64,000 nucleotides of DNA from Thiodiazotropha sp040506975 (GCA_965211775.1 OZ242974.1:2914001-2978000); one strand, 5' to 3'. Shown: positions 1 to 8,949, counted from the first letter of the stretch. The notes: generated by a model from the sequence alone, not told the origin. Numbers and translations: made by a program.

Positions 1-1
1 G

Positions 2-124
2 ACCCTGGTTACGGCCTGTGCGAATTGCAGGCTGATAATAGAGGAGGGTCTCGAAGAGTACCGCATGGAGATTCCGGTTGTGGGTTTGACAGAGATGCTT
101 GCTGAGCATCTGGTAGAAGAGTGA
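2..124 (+). CDS. C-terminal end of Isp2-like / HdrD-like cysteine-rich protein (partial)
   Basis: The window opens inside an open frame that ends at a TGA at 122-124. The visible 40 residues contain ACANCRLIIEEG near the start and end with a run GLTEMLAEHL. This is typical of the second cysteine-rich (CCG) domain of HdrD-type iron-sulfur proteins. In Thiocapsa-type hydrogenase operons the order is hynS-isp1-isp2-hynL, with isp2 being HdrD-like. The hydrogenase large subunit begins 65 bases downstream, so isp2 is the natural reading. Only the tail is present, so the assignment rests on a short segment plus context. Confidence 0.65.
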   Translation, partial: TLVTACANCRLIIEEGLEEYRMEIPVVGLTEMLAEHLVEE

Positions 125-189
125 GTATCACTAAGGCCTGTAAACAGTCCTGGCAGCATGGCTAATCGTATCGACAGGAGACGAGAGAA

Positions 190-1911
190 ATGAGTAACAG
201 AATCGTCGTTGACCCCATCACCAGAATCGAAGGTCATCTGCGTATCGAGGCCCAGATGGATGGTGATCAGATAGCCAGTGCCTATTCATCAGGGACCATG
301 GTTCGCGGCATCGAAATCATACTCAAGGGCCGGGATCCGCGGGATGCCTGGGCCTTTACGCAGCGTATATGCGGTGTCTGCACCCTGGTGCATGGAATCG
401 CTTCGGTACGCGCGGTTGAAGATGCCCTCAACTATCCGATTCCGCCGAATGCACAGCTGATACGCAATCTCATGATCGGCGCCCAGTATATCCATGATCA
501 TGTGATGCATTTCTATCACCTGCATGCCCTGGATTGGGTGGACGTGGTGTCAGCACTCTCCGCCGACCCCGGCGAGACTGCTGCGCTGGCCCAGTCTATC
601 AGCAATTGGCCGAAGGCATCTCCAGGCTATTTCTCGGATGTAAAAAAGAAACTGAAAGGATTTGTCGATGCCGGGCAGTTGGGTATTTTCGCCAAGGCCT
701 ATTGGGGACACGAGGTCTACAAGCTGCCACCGGCCGCGAATCTGATGGCGGTTGCCCGCTATCTGGAGGCCCTTGAGTGGCAGCGTGACGTTGTCAAGCT
801 GCATGCCATATTCGGCGGCAAGAATCCCCATCCCAACTTTCTGGTTGGCGGTGTGGCATCCGCCATCGATCTCAACTCAGATTCGGCCATCAACAGCAAG
901 AAACTCTCTCAGATACAAAACGTCATCAACAAGATGCGTGAATTTACCGATCAGGTCTATGTGCCCGACACGCTGGCGGTTGCGAGCTTCTACAAGGATT
1001 GGGGTGAGCGGGGCGAGGGACTCGGTAATTTCCTCTGCTACGGAGACCTGCCCGCCACTTCCATGGATGAGCCAGACAGTTTCTTCTTCCCAGGCGGCGT
1101 CATCCTGGACAGGGATATCTCAACCGTGCATCCGTTGGATCTGAACAATGCTGAAGAGATTCAGGAGCATATTGCACACTCATGGTACGACTACAGTAAG
1201 GGTAAGGAACAGGGTCTGCATCCTTATGAGGGTGAAACATCACTCAACTATACCGGCCCCGAACCCCCTTATGAGCATCTCAACGTGGAGGAGTCCTACT
1301 CCTGGTTGAAGGCGCCGCGATGGAAAGGCAAGTCCGTTGAAGTGGGGCCGTTGGCGCGTGTCCTGATGTTGTACGCCAAGGGACATGAGCAGACCCGGGA
1401 ATTGGTCAACATGACCCTGAGCAAGCTGGAACTGCCGACCCGCGCGCTCTTCTCAACTCTTGGCAGAACCGCTGCCAGAACCCTCGAGACCAAGATCCTG
1501 GCGGACGCGATGCAGGGTTGGTATGATCAGCTGATCGCCAATATCAAGGCGGGGGACACCAAGACCTTCAACGAATCCCTGTGGGAGCCCGCCAGCTGGC
1601 CGAATCAATGCAAAGGAGTGGGATTCATGGAAGCGCCCCGTGGCGCACTGGGACACTGGATCGTTATCGAGAATGGCAAGATCGCCAACTATCAAGCGGT
1701 GGTGCCGAGCACCTGGAACGCCGGGCCAAGGGACAGTGCCGGTCAGGCCGGCGCGTACGAGGCAGCGTTGCAGGATAACCACCAGCTCGCTGACGTAAAA
1801 CAACCGGTGGAGATTCTGAGGACCATACACAGCTTCGATCCCTGCATTGCCTGTGCGGTTCACCTGTCGGATGAAGATGGTGAGGAGATGTTGCAGGTGA
1901 AGGTGAAATAA
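190..1911 (+). CDS. hynL: [NiFe]-hydrogenase large subunit (Isp-type, HynL)
   Basis: Large catalytic subunit of a membrane-associated group 1 [NiFe] hydrogenase; it holds the Ni-Fe(CN)2CO centre where H2 is split or formed. The protein is 573 residues, a normal family length. The N-terminal nickel-binding motif RICGVC lies at residues 59-64 and the C-terminal DPCIACAVH at 550-558. Fifteen residues follow the last histidine, the usual peptide removed by a maturation protease after nickel insertion. A purine-rich ribosome site (aggag) sits just before the ATG. The upstream HdrD-like tail suggests the hynS-isp1-isp2-hynL arrangement, where Isp1/Isp2 pass electrons to or from a quinone or thiol pool (known for the family, inferred here). 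A terminator follows directly. No maturation genes are seen downstream. Confidence 0.95.
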   Translation: MSNRIVVDPITRIEGHLRIEAQMDGDQIASAYSSGTMVRGIEIILKGRDPRDAWAFTQRICGVCTLVHGIASVRAVEDALNYPIPPNAQLIRNLMIGAQYIHDHVMHFYHLHALDWVDVVSALSADPGETAALAQSISNWPKASPGYFSDVKKKLKGFVDAGQLGIFAKAYWGHEVYKLPPAANLMAVARYLEALEWQRDVVKLHAIFGGKNPHPNFLVGGVASAIDLNSDSAINSKKLSQIQNVINKMREFTDQVYVPDTLAVASFYKDWGERGEGLGNFLCYGDLPATSMDEPDSFFFPGGVILDRDISTVHPLDLNNAEEIQEHIAHSWYDYSKGKEQGLHPYEGETSLNYTGPEPPYEHLNVEESYSWLKAPRWKGKSVEVGPLARVLMLYAKGHEQTRELVNMTLSKLELPTRALFSTLGRTAARTLETKILADAMQGWYDQLIANIKAGDTKTFNESLWEPASWPNQCKGVGFMEAPRGALGHWIVIENGKIANYQAVVPSTWNAGPRDSAGQAGAYEAALQDNHQLADVKQPVEILRTIHSFDPCIACAVHLSDEDGEEMLQVKVK

Positions 1912-1939
1912 AGATACTGCTTTTCCCTTGTAAGTTTAC

Positions 1940-1972
1940 GCCTCTGTCTGTTGTATAGGCAGGGGCTTTTTT
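1940..1972 (+). terminator. Rho-independent terminator after hynL
   Basis: A stem formed by gcctctgtc and ggcaggggc (with G-U pairs) around a short loop is followed by a run of six T. It lies 29 bases after the hynL stop and ends the hydrogenase transcript. Confidence 0.75.
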
Positions 1973-2001
1973 AGTCGTTTGAAACCCTATTGAATGAATA
2001 T

Positions 2002-2186
2002 CCGCAAATGAGCGCGAATCACTGCGAAGAAACGCAAATATATGGCTAGTTTTTTTGTACCATCCCTAGTTCCTATGCTGCTCCGCGGGAACAACATAAA
2101 CCTATATAAAAGTAACCTCTGCATTTTTTATAGAGGTTCATAAAAACAATTGGCGATCATTTGCGGTGATTCGCGTTCATTCGCGG
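2002..2186. repeat. Inverted pair of a 27-bp dispersed repeat in the hynL-IS gap
   Basis: The 1912-2263 gap holds no gene. Positions 2002-2028 (ccgcaaatgagcgcgaatca...) and the reverse complement of 2160-2186 match at 23 of 27 bases, about 130 bases apart. The same unit recurs at 23066-23092 and in shortened form at 39236-39249. It may be a small non-coding interspersed repeat; no function can be read from it. Confidence 0.6.
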
Positions 2187-2263
2187 CTTTCCATTTCAAA
2201 TAGGCCATATTCACTATCAGATTTTCAGGTGTAGGGTGCGACTTGCCGCACCGTGCCTGTTAA

Positions 2264-3831
2264 CCCGCATGTTTCATCCGTTTTTAAATTTAGCCGGTGA
2301 TATGGCCAAGCTTGGATGGTTTGCCCTCACTGGGAACCAAACCTCTATCAAGCCCTGATTTTCCACCCTCCGGGCAGACTCCCCCTTACCCCCATTGTTG
2401 ATCAACGTGCCGGGGCAGCACTCTGCCGGGCTATCCCGGCTTGAGTCGTGCCGCCACCTGGAAAAACAGCGCCTGATAGGGATAGGTGCTGGAGAGCAGG
2501 AAGCGGATCCGTCGCGTGTTGCGAATGATGACCGCCCCGATCTTGAACAGTTTGAGCCGGATCGTGGTCATCTGTGCACGCGCCAGTTCCGTGCCCTTCA
2601 GCGCGAGGCGCCGGATGGCCTCCATCAGCACGTAGGCCAGACTGGACAGCAGTAGACGAAACTGATTGGCCCACCAGTAATGCGCGCTGGTGCGATCGGC
2701 GAACAGCCCCAGTTGCTGCTCCTTGATTCGGTTCTCCATGTCACCACGGGCGCAGTAGAGGTCATCGTAAAGGCGCTGTTTGTCGCCGGCCAGGTTGGTG
2801 ACGATGAAGCGTGGATTTGGCCCCTTGTCGGTGACCTCCAGTTTGGCGATCACCTTGCGACGCGTCTTCCAGGTGCTGGCGGCATAGTGAAACTGAAAGA
2901 ATTCCCGCATCTTCATGCTGGTTCGCTTCGCCAGTTCCTCAACCCACTGCATGGGCTCACGGATACACCGCAGCAAGGCGTCATTCTTGGCGATGCCCAC
3001 GATATAGCCCACAGCGTTGCGCTCGCACCAGCTGAGCATGTGGTGACGGCAAAAGCCGCTATCGCCCCGAAAGATGATACGCACTTCAGGCCAAGCCCGG
3101 CGCAGGCGTTTGACCAACAGCGCCAGAATCGCCCAGGCATGCTTGGGCGCATCGATCCGGCTGGGCCGCAGATAACTCACCAGCAGTTGATCGCCACAAA
3201 AGACATACAGGGGCAGGAAGCAGTAGTGATCGTAGTAGCCGTGAAAGAAGCGGCCTTCCTGGCGGCCATGCACCGGATCATCCGTGGCGTCGAAATCCAG
3301 GATCAGCTCATCGGGTGGTGCATCATATGAGGCAATGAACTGCTCGAGCAGTAGGTTGTGGACATCAACGGCAACCCGGCGATCGACCCGGTTCTCCAGC
3401 CGACAAAGTGTCGACTGGCTGCCCAGTACCTCCTCGCGTTCGATCGAGCTCTGTAGGGCCGGGTCGGTGCGTAGTGTCTGATGGTCGTTCAGATCTTCAT
3501 AACCCAGGCAGAGCCCATAGACTCGCTGGCGCAACAGGCTCAACTGGCTGTGTTCAATATAGCGGGGATCTCGCGGGTCGGGGATGACCGCATCAACCGC
3601 CTCGAGCAATCCCAGACGCCTGTCGATCTCACGCAGCAGCAACACGCCGCCGTCCGAGGTGATATCGCCACCGGAAAACTCGGCTTGAACCTTACGGCGT
3701 TTTAGGGCTGGAAAATCAAAGGCAGTCTGGGTGCAGTTTGTCACAGGCAAAATCCTTTCGATTACAGTGTAAGCAACTGAATTATATCGAAGTATCAGGA
3801 TTTTGCCTTTTTAATGCGTGAAATATTGGGG
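2264..3831 (-). mobile_element. IS1380-family insertion sequence, copy A (1568 bp)
   Basis: A complete element bounded by imperfect terminal inverted repeats: CCCCAATATTTCAC at the transposase 5' side (reading inward from 3831) and CCCGCATGTTTCAT at the other end (from 2264). It is flanked by a 4-bp target duplication TTAA at 2260-2263 and 3832-3835. Length and sequence match copies C and D almost exactly, so transposition was recent. It sits between the hydrogenase gene and the cytochrome b gene. Confidence 0.93.
2431..3744 (-). CDS. IS1380-family transposase (copy A)
   Basis: DDE transposase of about 437 residues. Catalytic-type motifs are visible: LILDFDATDD, FRGDSGFCRH and MENRIKEQQLG (the D, D and E blocks). 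I place the start at the GTG at 3742-3744, because the sequence AAAGGA lies eight bases upstream; a TTG two codons earlier is too close to that site. It differs from copies C and D by a few residues (for example Ser instead of Gly in AKRTSMKM). Confidence 0.92.
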   Translation of the reverse strand: MTNCTQTAFDFPALKRRKVQAEFSGGDITSDGGVLLLREIDRRLGLLEAVDAVIPDPRDPRYIEHSQLSLLRQRVYGLCLGYEDLNDHQTLRTDPALQSSIEREEVLGSQSTLCRLENRVDRRVAVDVHNLLLEQFIASYDAPPDELILDFDATDDPVHGRQEGRFFHGYYDHYCFLPLYVFCGDQLLVSYLRPSRIDAPKHAWAILALLVKRLRRAWPEVRIIFRGDSGFCRHHMLSWCERNAVGYIVGIAKNDALLRCIREPMQWVEELAKRTSMKMREFFQFHYAASTWKTRRKVIAKLEVTDKGPNPRFIVTNLAGDKQRLYDDLYCARGDMENRIKEQQLGLFADRTSAHYWWANQFRLLLSSLAYVLMEAIRRLALKGTELARAQMTTIRLKLFKIGAVIIRNTRRIRFLLSSTYPYQALFFQVAARLKPG

Positions 3832-3924
3832 TTAATTCGCTCAAATCGGGAAGCCGATTTTCAGCTTGATTTCATCTGCCTCTGTCATGCTCTCTCTCAA
3901 CACAATGAATTCGAGAGAGATACG

Positions 3925-4488
3925 ATGAATAGACAAGAGGAAATCAAAGTCTGGGACCCGCTGGTCAGAGTGTTTCATTGGAGCCTGGTGGGTGCATTTG
4001 CTGTTGCATGGCTGACGGAGGATGAGTGGATGGGGCTGCATGCCAATGCAGGTTATCTGATCGCCGCGCTGTTGCTGTTTCGCCTGGTATGGGGTGTTTT
4101 AGGGCCCCGTCACGCGCGTTTCACCGACTTTGTCAAATCCCCACCCACTGTGGTTGCCTATCTGCGGGATCTCGTTCAGTTACGCGCCGAACGTACCCTT
4201 GGGCACAATCCCGCCGGCGGTGCGATGATCGTCGCATTGCTGACATCACTCCTGATAACCGCTTTGACCGGTTTACTTGCATACGGCGCCACCGGGGCAG
4301 GTCCGTTGGCCGATATGTTCTTTTCCAACGCCGCTTATGGCAGTGAATTTCTGGAAGAGGTACATGAGTTCTTTGCCAACTTCACGCTTTTTCTCATAGT
4401 GGTACACCTGATTGGTGTTGGATTCGGTTCAATGTTCCATCGGGAAAATCTGGTGCGTGCAATGATTACCGGCAGTAAACGTGTATGA
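3925..4488 (+). CDS. Cytochrome b561-family di-haem membrane protein
   Basis: Predicted 187-residue inner-membrane cytochrome b (prokaryotic b561 type). It opens with KVWDPLVRVFHWS, the classical start of this family, with a haem-ligand histidine in FHWS; further candidate histidines are in LHANAGY, VHEFF and VVHLIG. Four hydrophobic segments are evident. The ATG at 3925 was chosen because the family normally begins a few residues before the WDPLVRxFHW block; an upstream extension in frame would run into IS copy A. It is followed by SHP and dihaem cytochrome c genes, so it probably passes quinol electrons to these periplasmic c-type cytochromes. Confidence 0.9.
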   Translation: MNRQEEIKVWDPLVRVFHWSLVGAFAVAWLTEDEWMGLHANAGYLIAALLLFRLVWGVLGPRHARFTDFVKSPPTVVAYLRDLVQLRAERTLGHNPAGGAMIVALLTSLLITALTGLLAYGATGAGPLADMFFSNAAYGSEFLEEVHEFFANFTLFLIVVHLIGVGFGSMFHRENLVRAMITGSKRV

Positions 4489-4541
4489 CCGGTTTCAGAT
4501 ATCTGCATTCGTTAGATGTGTATGTATTGGAGGCATGACAA

Positions 4542-4937
4542 ATGAAGTCGACCTTATTCTCATTACTGCTCTTAAGTAGTGCTGTTCTGCATGCGAACAC
4601 CCTGGAAAACATGCTTGAGTTGTTTCAGGCCGGTGGTGCCGGACCTTTTTCCGCTGAACAGGGACGTGATGCCTGGGCACGCGCGATTATTGACAAAAAA
4701 AGCGGGAAACCCAGGTCATGCAGTGACTGCCATGGTGATGATCCAAGCAAGGCAGGCAAGCATATTAAGACGGGTAAACGAATTGAACCGATGGCGCCAT
4801 CCGCTAACCCGGAGCGCCTGAGTGATGCGAAAAAAATCGACAAATGGTTCAAGCGCAACTGTAAGTGGACATGGGGAAGGGTATGCACGCCCCAGGAGAA
4901 AGGCGATCTCCTGCTGTATCTTCAAAAATATTCCTGA
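4542..4937 (+). CDS. shp: SHP-like monohaem cytochrome c (DUF1924)
   Basis: Exported c-type cytochrome of 131 residues resembling sphaeroides haem protein (SHP). A signal peptide ends near residue 18. The single haem site CSDCH is at residues 60-64. The FKRNC block (Asn106-Cys107) and Cys115 match the region where SHP proteins carry an unusual Asn haem ligand beside a disulfide; this correspondence is from memory of the family. SHP binds small ligands such as O2 or NO and is reduced by dihaem cytochrome c, whose gene lies downstream. An IS1595 copy is inserted exactly at the stop codon: the uninterrupted gene would end ...QKY-TAG, and the IS changes this to ...QKYS-TGA, so the protein survives with one extra Ser. 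Confidence 0.85.
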   Translation: MKSTLFSLLLLSSAVLHANTLENMLELFQAGGAGPFSAEQGRDAWARAIIDKKSGKPRSCSDCHGDDPSKAGKHIKTGKRIEPMAPSANPERLSDAKKIDKWFKRNCKWTWGRVCTPQEKGDLLLYLQKYS

Positions 4938-5961
4938 TTACTCATGAGGCTCAGCTATTGAGCCTGTGGTGCAAGCATAATGGAACCTACTGAATAAAAG
5001 AGGATTTCATCATGCCGAGAAATACTATTCAATTTCAAAAAGGTCTTGGTTTGCACGATTTTCTGGAACAATATGGGACCGAGGATCAGTGTCGACAGGC
5101 ATTGTATGATTTGCGCTGGCCGACGGGCTATGTCTGCCCTGAGTGCGGCAACACAACAGGCTGTGAACTCAAAAAGCGTCAGATATATCAATGTCACAAG
5201 TGCCATCATCAGACTTCCCTGACCGCCGGCAGCATCTTCCATGGCACCAAGCTGCCGCTGAGAACGTGGTTTCTTGCGATCTATCTGTTGACCCAACGCA
5301 AGAAAAGTATCTCGGCGCTGCAACTTTCCCGCGAAATCGGGGTGAACTACAATACGGCCTGGCGACTCAAGCATAAGTTGATGCAGGTGATGATGGAACG
5401 TGAGCGTGGAAAAAAACTGGCCGGTCGCATCGAATTGGATGATGCTTATCTCGGAGGCGAGCAAGCCGGTAAGCGTGGTCGTGGGTCGCGCAACAAAATC
5501 CCTTTCGTAGCTGCTGTTGAGACGACGCGGGACGGCAGGCCCATGAAAATTCAACTGCGTCGTGTAAGGGGCTTCCGCAAACGTGAAATCGCCCGCTACG
5601 CCCGCTCCTGCTTGATGCCTGGCAGCGAAGTCTTTACCGATGGGCTTTGGTGCTTTAGTGGCGTGACAACCGCTGATTGCCATCATAACCCCATGGTGAC
5701 GGGTGGTGGGCGCCAAAGTGTCCAGTATTCGTGCTTCAAATGGGTAAACACGATGTTGGGTAATGTCAAAAACAGTCTGTTGGGTACTTTTCATGCGATT
5801 CGAGATAAACATGTGTCGCGTTATCTTGCTGAGTTCGAATATCGGTTTAACCGCCGTTTCGATTTACCCGCCATGATTGAACGATTGCTTTTTGCCGCTC
5901 TTCGCACTCCACCTATGCCATATCGCCTCTTGAGAATGGCTGAGGTTTAGAGGTAATCAGG
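4933..5961 (+). mobile_element. IS1595-family insertion sequence, copy 1 (1029 bp)
   Basis: Complete element starting CCTGATTACTC and ending with the reverse complement of CCTGATTACCTC. An 8-bp target duplication AAAATATT lies at 4925-4932 and 5962-5969. It separates the shp gene from the dihaem cytochrome gene inside what must have been one operon, with its transposase in the same orientation as the operon. Confidence 0.95.
5012..5950 (+). CDS. IS1595-family transposase (copy 1)
   Basis: 312 residues. A zinc ribbon with Cys42, Cys45, Cys61 and Cys64 precedes the IS1595 (ISXO2-like) DDE domain, with ELDDAYLGG at about 141-149, FTDGLWCF further on, and a C-terminal YRFNRR block. RBS-like agagga precedes the ATG. 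Reading frame intact, so likely functional. Confidence 0.94.
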   Translation: MPRNTIQFQKGLGLHDFLEQYGTEDQCRQALYDLRWPTGYVCPECGNTTGCELKKRQIYQCHKCHHQTSLTAGSIFHGTKLPLRTWFLAIYLLTQRKKSISALQLSREIGVNYNTAWRLKHKLMQVMMERERGKKLAGRIELDDAYLGGEQAGKRGRGSRNKIPFVAAVETTRDGRPMKIQLRRVRGFRKREIARYARSCLMPGSEVFTDGLWCFSGVTTADCHHNPMVTGGGRQSVQYSCFKWVNTMLGNVKNSLLGTFHAIRDKHVSRYLAEFEYRFNRRFDLPAMIERLLFAALRTPPMPYRLLRMAEV

Positions 5962-5982
5962 AAAATATTAGTGAGGTAGATT

Positions 5983-6579
5983 ATGAATACTAGAATATTC
6001 TGGTTGTTGCTTGCTTTACTGTTAGCATCGACGATGCTGGGAAATGGACTCGTTTTGGCTGATCGTGACGGGGTGGAAGAGGATGACGACTGGGGTGAAC
6101 AGTTGTTTCGTAGTTGGTTTAAATCGGCGAACAGGCCTAACCACAATCAATATAGCCAGCTCTATCAAGAGGAGTGCGGCAGTTGTCATTTTCCCTATCA
6201 GCCCGTATTTCTTCCGGCAGCATCATGGCGCTCAATGATGGGAAAACTGGATGATCACTTTGGCGAAAATGCGGAGTTGCCGGAGGAGGATCAGGCAACT
6301 CTATCAAACTACCTGATTTCGAACGCTGCAGACAGGGTCAACAGAGAGATACCCAATAAGGTAATGTGGTCATTGCGATCTTCACCTGTGCCGGAACGAA
6401 TCACAGAGACCGGTTTTTTCAAGCATGAGCATAATGAAATACCTTATTCTGTAAGGAATAGGAATAGCGGCGAAAAGCTCTCTTTCAGTAACTGTGACAG
6501 CTGCCATGAAAAGGCGTTGCAGGGATCCTATAACGAACACGAGATCAATATTCCGGGAATCGGTCGTTGGGACGATTAG
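5983..6579 (+). CDS. dhc: Dihaem cytochrome c (DHC)
   Basis: Periplasmic c-type cytochrome of 198 residues with a signal peptide ending near residue 26 (GLVLA). Two haem motifs: CGSCH at 65-69 and CDSCH at 171-175, one near each end, as in the DHC family (PF09626). DHC is the physiological electron donor to SHP in purple bacteria, and the upstream SHP gene supports this pairing. The original operon order, once the IS is removed, is cytochrome b - SHP - DHC - PepSY - response regulator - kinase. The start is supported by gaggtag upstream of the ATG. Confidence 0.9.
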   Translation: MNTRIFWLLLALLLASTMLGNGLVLADRDGVEEDDDWGEQLFRSWFKSANRPNHNQYSQLYQEECGSCHFPYQPVFLPAASWRSMMGKLDDHFGENAELPEEDQATLSNYLISNAADRVNREIPNKVMWSLRSSPVPERITETGFFKHEHNEIPYSVRNRNSGEKLSFSNCDSCHEKALQGSYNEHEINIPGIGRWDD

Positions 6580-6642
6580 TGTGTGTTTCGACAGCTGGTA
6601 AAGCTATACTGCGGGCACTCAAGCCTGTTCTGATATATCAAG

Positions 6643-6957
6643 ATGGTAAGCATGCTGCATAAATCTACTGTGAAAATACTGTTCATGATGGTCCTGGTGA
6701 TCTCCACTCCATCACAGGCCGGCGAGGGTTATGAGGAGGCAAAACGGCTTACCGAGTCTGGTGCTATTTTGCCCTTCGAGGATCTGCTTCCGACTATTCA
6801 GGCACTGCAGCCTGGCAGGATTCTTGAACTGGAGTTGGAACGTGAAGAGGGTGATTTTATTTATGAGATGGAGATTCTCGATGAACGGGGTGCGGTATGG
6901 GAGTTCAAGGTGGATGCTGCTACGGGTGAGATTCTGGAACGTGAACTGGAGGATTGA
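6643..6957 (+). CDS. Secreted PepSY-domain protein
   Basis: 104 residues with a signal peptide (cleavage plausible after PSQA at about 27) and a single PepSY-type domain in the mature part (AKRLTESGAILPFEDLL ... VDAATGEILERE). PepSY proteins next to two-component systems often sense or modulate envelope signals. The gene abuts and slightly precedes the response regulator, so it probably acts with the kinase. Either ATG 6643 or ATG 6652 could be the start. Confidence 0.8.
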   Translation: MVSMLHKSTVKILFMMVLVISTPSQAGEGYEEAKRLTESGAILPFEDLLPTIQALQPGRILELELEREEGDFIYEMEILDERGAVWEFKVDAATGEILERELED

Positions 6958-6959
6958 TC

Positions 6960-7628
6960 TTGCGACTGTTGCTGGTTGAAGATGATGAACTCCTTGTGAC
7001 TTCATTGAAGCACGACCTGGAGCAGCAGGGATTTGCCGTAGATCATGCCCGTGAAGGTATCGAAGCGGAGTTCATGGGCGATAACATGGCGTATGATCTT
7101 ATTGTCCTGGACCTTGGACTGCCCAACCGCTCCGGTCTGGAAGTGCTGAAGAACTGGCGGACGCGGGATAACCGTACACCGGTGATCATTCTCACCGGGC
7201 GGGATGCCTGGCATGAGCGGGTGGAGGGATTCAAGGCAGGTGCGGATGACTATCTCGGCAAGCCGTTTCATATCGAAGAACTTGTGGTGCGTTTACAGGC
7301 GTTGATCCGCCGTAGTCACGAACTGGTCGGCACCAGCCTGAAGTCAGGTGGCCTGGAACTGGACGAGGAGAGACAACAGGTCATACTGCCCGATCAACGA
7401 CGGCTTGAGCTTACCGGCACTGAATTTCGACTGCTTCGCTGCTTTATCCTCAACAAGGGCAAGATACTCTCTAAAACACGGCTGACGGAGCATGTCTATG
7501 AACAGGACTTTGATCGAGACAGCAATCTGATTGAAGTCTATATTCGTCGTTTGCGCGACAAGCTGGGTAAGCAGGTGATCGAAACCCGTCGTGGACAGGG
7601 TTACATTTATGTCGGTATTGAGCAGTAA
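6960..7628 (+). CDS. OmpR/PhoB-family response regulator
   Basis: Receiver plus winged-helix DNA-binding protein, 222 residues from the TTG at 6960 (MRLLLVEDD). TTG is chosen because ctggagga lies at the right distance and the family begins RxLLVEDD. Phosphoacceptor Asp51 in LIVLDLGLP and Lys101 in YLGKPF; the C-terminal wHTH contains IEVYIRRLRDKLG. The start overlaps the end of the PepSY gene region and the stop overlaps the kinase start, indicating one transcript. It probably controls the cytochrome operon it follows (inference). Close in type to QseB/BasR. Confidence 0.93.
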   Translation: MRLLLVEDDELLVTSLKHDLEQQGFAVDHAREGIEAEFMGDNMAYDLIVLDLGLPNRSGLEVLKNWRTRDNRTPVIILTGRDAWHERVEGFKAGADDYLGKPFHIEELVVRLQALIRRSHELVGTSLKSGGLELDEERQQVILPDQRRLELTGTEFRLLRCFILNKGKILSKTRLTEHVYEQDFDRDSNLIEVYIRRLRDKLGKQVIETRRGQGYIYVGIEQ

Positions 7629-8949
7629 CTCCCTCGAACACCGCCTCCACCTTGGATTGGCAATCACCCTCATCGTTCTGATGGGGGTGTTATGGCTATT
7701 TGGCGCCAGGACCATCGAAACCCTCACGGAGGATTTTATCGCCTCCAGACTTGAACACGACAGTGAGGCTTTGCTGAGTGCGATGATCATGAAGCAGCAA
7801 CATCTCAAGGTCAGGCCTTCGCGTATCAACCAAATCTATCATCGTCCCTATTCAGGTCACTACTATCTCGTTCGCCAGCAGGATGGCGTTGAACTTACTT
7901 CGCGTTCTCTGTGGGACTTTAAACTTCAGGTGCCGACATTGAAGCAAGGAGAAAAGAGACGTGTCCACATACTTGGGCCGGATAAGCAACAGTTGCTGGT
8001 ATATGTTGCCGGCTTCAGAAAGCAGGGACTGGATCTGACTGTGGCGGTAGCGGAGGACCTGATGCCGATAAAACAGCAACGGGATCTTTTCCTGCGCAAC
8101 TTTGCCATATTGGCAATTGCGGGTTTGATCGTGCTTTTGCTGGTTCAAGGTATGGTTGTCAGGCAGGCCTTCCGTCGCATAGAACCCTTGCGGGAGGAGG
8201 TCAAAAGTCTAGCCACAGGGGATGAGAAATCACTCAGTGAAGAGGTTCCGGATGAGATATTTCCCCTGGTCAAGGAGATCAATCATCTGTTGCAGTTGCT
8301 TTCGAGACGCAATCTACGATCCCGAAACGCCCTGGGTAATCTCGCCCATGCATTGAAAGGCCCCATGAACCTGCTGACACATTACTTTGACAAATCGACA
8401 GATAGTGAAAACCGTATTGATAGCGCTCTGGCCGGCCAACAGGTTGAGAGGGTAAGGCTGTTGATCGATAGAGAACTCAAACGCGCCCGCATTGCAGGCA
8501 GCGGCACTACAAGCCAAAGATTCGATCCACAAGTCGATCTACTGGATTTGGTGACTGTCTTAAAGCAGATCTATAGGGATAAACAACTGTCTGTAGAGGC
8601 CGTCACGGCGAGAGGTCAACCACCATTCGGAGACCGGGAGGATATCCTTGAATTATTGGGTAACCTGCTTGATAACGCCTGTAAATGGGCAAAAAGCAGG
8701 GTTCGCTGCACCGTTTCCGGAAAAGAGCATTTGCGGATTGTGGTCGAAGACGATGGTGGGGGACTGGCGGATGAGGATGTCACCAGACTGACAGCGCGCG
8801 GTAGTCGCCTGGATGAAAACAGAGAGGGGCAGGGGCTGGGTCTGGCGATAGTGTCCGACGTGGTCAGTCTGTATGACGGTGAGCTGATCTTCGACCGGTC
8901 ACCGGAACTGCGTGGGCTCAGAGTCAGCGTTGTTTTAAACCGTTTATAA
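7609..8949 (+). CDS. Sensor histidine kinase (QseC/PhoQ type)
   Basis: 446 residues from ATG 7609, overlapping the regulator gene by 20 bases. First membrane span at about residues 14-36, a periplasmic region of about 120 residues, a second span at about 165-185, a HAMP-like linker, then phosphoacceptor His247 in NLAHALKGP and a HATPase domain with LLDNACKWA, EDDGGGL and GQGLGLAIV. The H-box is the PhoQ/QseC-like form with Lys-Gly after the His-Ala-Leu. Partner of the preceding regulator. Confidence 0.92.
   Translation: MSVLSSNSLEHRLHLGLAITLIVLMGVLWLFGARTIETLTEDFIASRLEHDSEALLSAMIMKQQHLKVRPSRINQIYHRPYSGHYYLVRQQDGVELTSRSLWDFKLQVPTLKQGEKRRVHILGPDKQQLLVYVAGFRKQGLDLTVAVAEDLMPIKQQRDLFLRNFAILAIAGLIVLLLVQGMVVRQAFRRIEPLREEVKSLATGDEKSLSEEVPDEIFPLVKEINHLLQLLSRRNLRSRNALGNLAHALKGPMNLLTHYFDKSTDSENRIDSALAGQQVERVRLLIDRELKRARIAGSGTTSQRFDPQVDLLDLVTVLKQIYRDKQLSVEAVTARGQPPFGDREDILELLGNLLDNACKWAKSRVRCTVSGKEHLRIVVEDDGGGLADEDVTRLTARGSRLDENREGQGLGLAIVSDVVSLYDGELIFDRSPELRGLRVSVVLNRL

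Noticed and set aside
2680..3330. A 216-codon open frame antisense to the IS1380 transposases (also 44263-44913 and 45900-46550)
   Set aside because: Shadow of the coding frame in GC-rich codons; no start signal or known domain.
5000..5812. A 285-codon open frame antisense to every IS1595 transposase (also at 16112, 19901, 25164, 49295)
   Set aside because: It mirrors the transposase frame, has no family motif and is conserved only because the IS copies are near-identical.
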